The translations under genes were made by a program, and so were the position numbers. From JANRKG01 sp033763635 (GTDB taxonomy: Bacteria; Cyanobacteriota; Cyanobacteriia; GCF-001939115): DNA of 8,485 nucleotides. The stretch spans positions 1 to 8,485 of the forward strand of contig JANRKG010000181.1 in assembly GCA_033763635.1 (NCBI GenBank), given 5' to 3'. The notes below the pieces were generated by a model. The model was not told the origin of the DNA, ran no database searches, and saw only the letters and a program-made list of their open reading frames with translations. This document shows, piece by piece, positions 6,138 to 8,485 of this stretch (position 1 is its first letter; each line of letters opens with the position of its first letter).

Positions 6138-7109
6138 CTAAGTTCGTTCCTCTTTGTTGTAGGGAATGCCCAGGGCAGATGGAGGGGTCGATCGCCCCGC
6201 CAGACCAACCATTGCCAGGAGGGCGACCCCATAGGGCAGGATCACCAATAACTGGTATGGGATCGCCAGATTAAAAGCCTGTATTCGAAATTGTAAAACC
6301 TCTGTTGCGCCGAATAACAGGCAAGCCAGGGCCGTGCTGATGGGATGCCACCGACCAAAAATGAGGGCAGCCAGGGCAATAAATCCCTTTCCGGCACTCA
6401 TGTCTTCTGTAAAGAATTTGACATGAACCAGCACCAAATAAGCGCCCCCCAGTCCTGCCAGACAGCCGCTCAACATCACACTGAGATATCGCACCTTATT
6501 GACGGGAATTCCAGTGGTGTCTGCGGCACGGGGATATTCTCCTACGGCTCTCAAGGCAAGCCCCAAACTGGTTTGGAAGATGACATAGGTACTGAGCGGA
6601 ATTAGGAGCAGCAACAGGTAAACGAGAAGGTCTTGGTTAAACAGGACCGTTCCCAGGATGGGAATTTGGCTTAACCCCGGAATAGGTGAAGAACTCAATC
6701 CCTGGAGGTTTTGGGTACGATCGCCCGTAAAAACCAGTCGGGAGAAAAATGAAGTCAGCCCACTTGCCGCTAGATTAATCGCCAATCCCGAAACCAGTTG
6801 ATCGACACGCAGGGTCACGCTCAGAAACGCATGGAGCAGCCCCACCAGTCCCCCAGCAACCAAGGCCACCAGAACCGCAAACCCACTGTTGCCGCTGTAC
6901 AGGGTAGCCGCAGCACTCGCGAAGGCTCCCACCAGGATCATGCCTTCTAAGCCAATATTTAGAACCCCCGATCGCTCGGACCAGAGACCGCCCAATGCCG
7001 CAAAAATCAGGGGCACCGACAAACGTAAACTAGCAACCAGATAATCGGTAATAAAGGCCACGTTACCGACGGAACCTGGATCGATCGCAGCCAGCAAGTT
7101 CAATCCCAT
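6138..7109 (-). CDS. ABC transporter permease, nucleoside/simple-sugar type (NupQ/YufQ-like)
   Basis: This 323-residue polytopic inner-membrane protein belongs to the BPD_transp_2 branch of ABC permeases, which import nucleosides or simple sugars. Diagnostic segments are RSGVLNIGLEGMILVGAF (46-63), DQLVSGLAINL (103-113) and the cytoplasmic coupling loop LRAVGEYPRAADTTGI (186-201). Several long hydrophobic stretches surround them, for example FAVLVALVAGGLVGLL (77-92) and LLVYLLLLLIPL (161-172). The ATG at 7109 is chosen because it sits behind a strong GGGGAG ribosome site and 10 bases after the upstream permease stop. A longer frame back to 7184 would overlap that gene and adds a basic, non-conserved leader. 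It pairs with the preceding permease as a heterodimeric channel. No ATPase or lipoprotein gene follows. Substrate cannot be told from this sequence. Confidence 0.88.
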   Translation of the reverse strand: MGLNLLAAIDPGSVGNVAFITDYLVASLRLSVPLIFAALGGLWSERSGVLNIGLEGMILVGAFASAAATLYSGNSGFAVLVALVAGGLVGLLHAFLSVTLRVDQLVSGLAINLAASGLTSFFSRLVFTGDRTQNLQGLSSSPIPGLSQIPILGTVLFNQDLLVYLLLLLIPLSTYVIFQTSLGLALRAVGEYPRAADTTGIPVNKVRYLSVMLSGCLAGLGGAYLVLVHVKFFTEDMSAGKGFIALAALIFGRWHPISTALACLLFGATEVLQFRIQAFNLAIPYQLLVILPYGVALLAMVGLAGRSTPPSALGIPYNKEERT

Positions 7110-7120
7110 CCCTCTCCCCC
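7110..7120 (-). promoter_or_regulatory. Ribosome binding site deciding the second permease start
   Basis: On the coding strand the first permease's TAG stop runs directly into GGGGAGAGGG and then ATG. GGGGAG (7114-7119) lies four bases before the start. This is the clearest Shine-Dalgarno-like site in the window and supports the 7109 start together with translational coupling. Confidence 0.65.
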
Positions 7121-8175
7121 TATCCCTGTGCCGCCGTTTGACTGCCTTGGGTAATTCTGAATTCAACCGCCAGACCGATCGCAATGAACAGCACGGTTAA
7201 CCCCTGGATGGCATAGACCACTGTTACGGGCACCCCTGCGCTTCGTTGCATCACATTAGCCCCCCCTCGCAACGCCCCAAAGAATAGGGACGTGAGCACA
7301 ACGCCGCCCACACTGCCCCGACTCAGGAGCGCAATGGCGATCGCATCAAACCCATATCCGGGCGAGAATTTCTCAAACAGTCGATACTTCAGCCCCATCA
7401 CTTCTCCCGATCCCGCCAACCCTGCCAGTCCTCCCGCCAGGGCCATCACTGCCATGATGGTTCGAGGGACGGACAAGCCAGCATAACGAGCAGCGATCGG
7501 GTTTTGGCCTACGGTTTCAATCTGGTATCCCAGGGGCGATCGGCTGAGAATCACCCACAAAATCCCTGCCACCCCCAGGCTCAGTAGCACCCCCACATGG
7601 GCCTGACTCTGGGGCAGAATGATCGGCAGTTGGGCCGAGGGTGCCAACAAGCGACTGTAAGGGGTCGGGGCCCCCGGTTCCTGCATGGGACCTGCGACCA
7701 GATAACTCACAAAATTGACCGCCACATAATTTAGGAGCAGGGTTGTAATCACCTCATTTACTCCCCGCACGGCCTTCAAATAGCCCGGAATCAACCCCCA
7801 GACTCCCCCCAACAGAAACCCACCTGCCAGAGCGAGAGGAAGGTGAATCAAGGCTGGCAGTCCTGCTAAGGAAAGGCCGACGATCGCACTTCCCAGCCCG
7901 CCCATGTAGATCTGTCCCTCTGCCCCAATATTGAACTGTCCCGCCTTCAAAGCCACGAGGACACTTAACCCAGCCAGAAGCAGGGGAGCCATTTTCGTCA
8001 ACGTGTTACAGAACCCGTAATAGTCTGCCAAAGATTCCGTGAGTAGGACAGTATAAGCCTTCCAGGGGCTAACCCCTGCCAGGGCGATCAATCCCGCCCC
8101 CACTAACAGGGCCGCGACGATCGCAAAAAGGGGAGCGAGGAACGATTGAGCCAGGGAACGGGCAACAGACTTCAC
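7120..8175 (-). CDS. ABC transporter permease, nucleoside/simple-sugar type (NupP/YufP-like)
   Basis: This polytopic inner-membrane permease is the partner of the following gene and belongs to the same BPD_transp_2 family. Numbered from the GTG at 8175 (351 residues), key segments are LKAGQFNIGAEGQIYMGGLG (76-95), VNEVITTLLLNYV (139-151) and the coupling loop YQIETVGQNPIAARYAG (217-233). Hydrophobic spans include FAIVAALLVGAGLIALAG (17-34). The start is uncertain. The frame is open to a TTG at 8316, giving 398 residues, with other candidates TTG 8259 and GTG 8247. No ATG exists in frame and none of these starts has a well-spaced Shine-Dalgarno. GTG 8175 is preferred because the first membrane helix then begins near residue 13, as usual for the family, while the extra 47 residues are not family-like. 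The gene is upstream of and divergent from tRNA-Glu. Confidence 0.85.
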   Translation of the reverse strand: MKSVARSLAQSFLAPLFAIVAALLVGAGLIALAGVSPWKAYTVLLTESLADYYGFCNTLTKMAPLLLAGLSVLVALKAGQFNIGAEGQIYMGGLGSAIVGLSLAGLPALIHLPLALAGGFLLGGVWGLIPGYLKAVRGVNEVITTLLLNYVAVNFVSYLVAGPMQEPGAPTPYSRLLAPSAQLPIILPQSQAHVGVLLSLGVAGILWVILSRSPLGYQIETVGQNPIAARYAGLSVPRTIMAVMALAGGLAGLAGSGEVMGLKYRLFEKFSPGYGFDAIAIALLSRGSVGGVVLTSLFFGALRGGANVMQRSAGVPVTVVYAIQGLTVLFIAIGLAVEFRITQGSQTAAQG

Positions 8176-8450
8176 AGTTTCAGGAGGAGAAGGGTAGATT
8201 GCTACCGGAAATCCTACCCTGGTTAGCGAAAACTTGGACGGTCGCACCTTCCATTTCAAGAACTTTGTGAGGGGATCGCTATTTAGGAAAAAGTGTTGTA
8301 TAACTATAAAAGGCAAGCGTGAACGCGAAGCCGAGAAGACACTTGACAGATTTAGGTAAATCAGTTAAGTTAGAAAAGGTCCAAAACGAGCGTATCAGGA
8401 AATTCAAGAACATTTCTGAAAGAACGCTTGAGCCAAGGGCTTCATTACAA
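8176..8450. other. Divergent spacer between permease operon and tRNA-Glu
   Basis: If the permease starts at 8175, these 275 bases are non-coding and must serve both directions. Toward the permease, the minus strand shows two adjacent -10-like hexamers, TATAGT (8303-8308) and TATACA (8297-8302), without a good -35. Toward the tRNA there is a clearer promoter, listed separately. Nothing else recognisable is present. Confidence 0.4.
8343..8371 (+). promoter_or_regulatory. Candidate sigma-70-type promoter for tRNA-Glu
   Basis: A perfect -35 box TTGACA (8343-8348), a 17-base spacer and a -10-like TAAGTT (8366-8371) point toward the tRNA gene, leaving a leader of about 73 bases. The spacer holds a small inverted repeat, GATTT/AAATC (8349-8353 and 8358-8362). 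The -10 is only a partial match to TATAAT. Confidence 0.5.
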
Positions 8451-8485
8451 GCCCCCATCGTCTAGAGGCCTAGGACACCTCCCTT
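8451..8485 (+). tRNA. trnE: tRNA-Glu (UUC), 5' half, cut by window end
   Basis: The sequence from GCCCCCATCGTCTAGAGG onward matches the start of cyanobacterial and plastid tRNA-Glu as I remember it. It comprises the acceptor strand GCCCCCA, a D arm with loop TCTAGAGGCCTAGGA, anticodon stem strand CCTCC, then CTT, where the window ends at about the first anticodon base. The anticodon is therefore not fully seen, and UUC is inferred from the match. In cyanobacteria charged tRNA-Glu serves both translation and 5-aminolevulinate (chlorophyll/haem) synthesis. Confidence 0.88.

Overview
The window looks like cyanobacterial chromosome. CGATCG cores of the HIP1 octamer (GCGATCGC) are scattered through the genes, with full copies at 4238-4245 and 7337-7344. 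The window also carries a Ycf35 homologue next to a cyanobacterial-type ferredoxin, and the start of a tRNA-Glu typical of the phylum. Genus cannot be read from this stretch.

Layout. (1) 1-357: the 3' part of an IS200/IS605-type TnpA transposase, followed by small inverted repeats and no tnpB. (2) 477-1997, minus: an FGGY-family sugar kinase, most like gluconokinase. (3) 2031-4660, plus: a two-gene operon with an ATGA stop/start overlap. The first gene is an intact P-loop ATPase. The second appears to be a degenerate ATPase-like domain fused to TPRs and a C-terminal helix-turn-helix-like segment. (4) 4684-5806, minus: DUF2997, Ycf35 (DUF1257) and a 4Fe-4S ferredoxin, in transcription order. 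(5) 5807-6137: a gene-free AT-rich stretch holding a ~15-bp tandem repeat array and many short palindromes. (6) 6138 to about 8175 (or 8316), minus: two inner-membrane permeases of a nucleoside/simple-sugar ABC transporter. (7) 8451-8485, plus: the first half of tRNA-Glu, cut by the window edge, with a plausible promoter upstream.

How the genes work together. The kinase would feed gluconate into the oxidative pentose phosphate pathway. The two permeases would form the membrane channel of an uptake system whose ATPase and binding protein are not here. The DUF2997-Ycf35-ferredoxin set is a tightly packed operon, probably a redox-linked module of unknown function. The ATPase plus ATPase-like/TPR/HTH pair is the least understood part: two co-translated partners, one with intact nucleotide-binding motifs and one without, the second ending in a possible DNA-binding domain. 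That suggests a regulated switch or signalling complex, but its job cannot be read from sequence alone.
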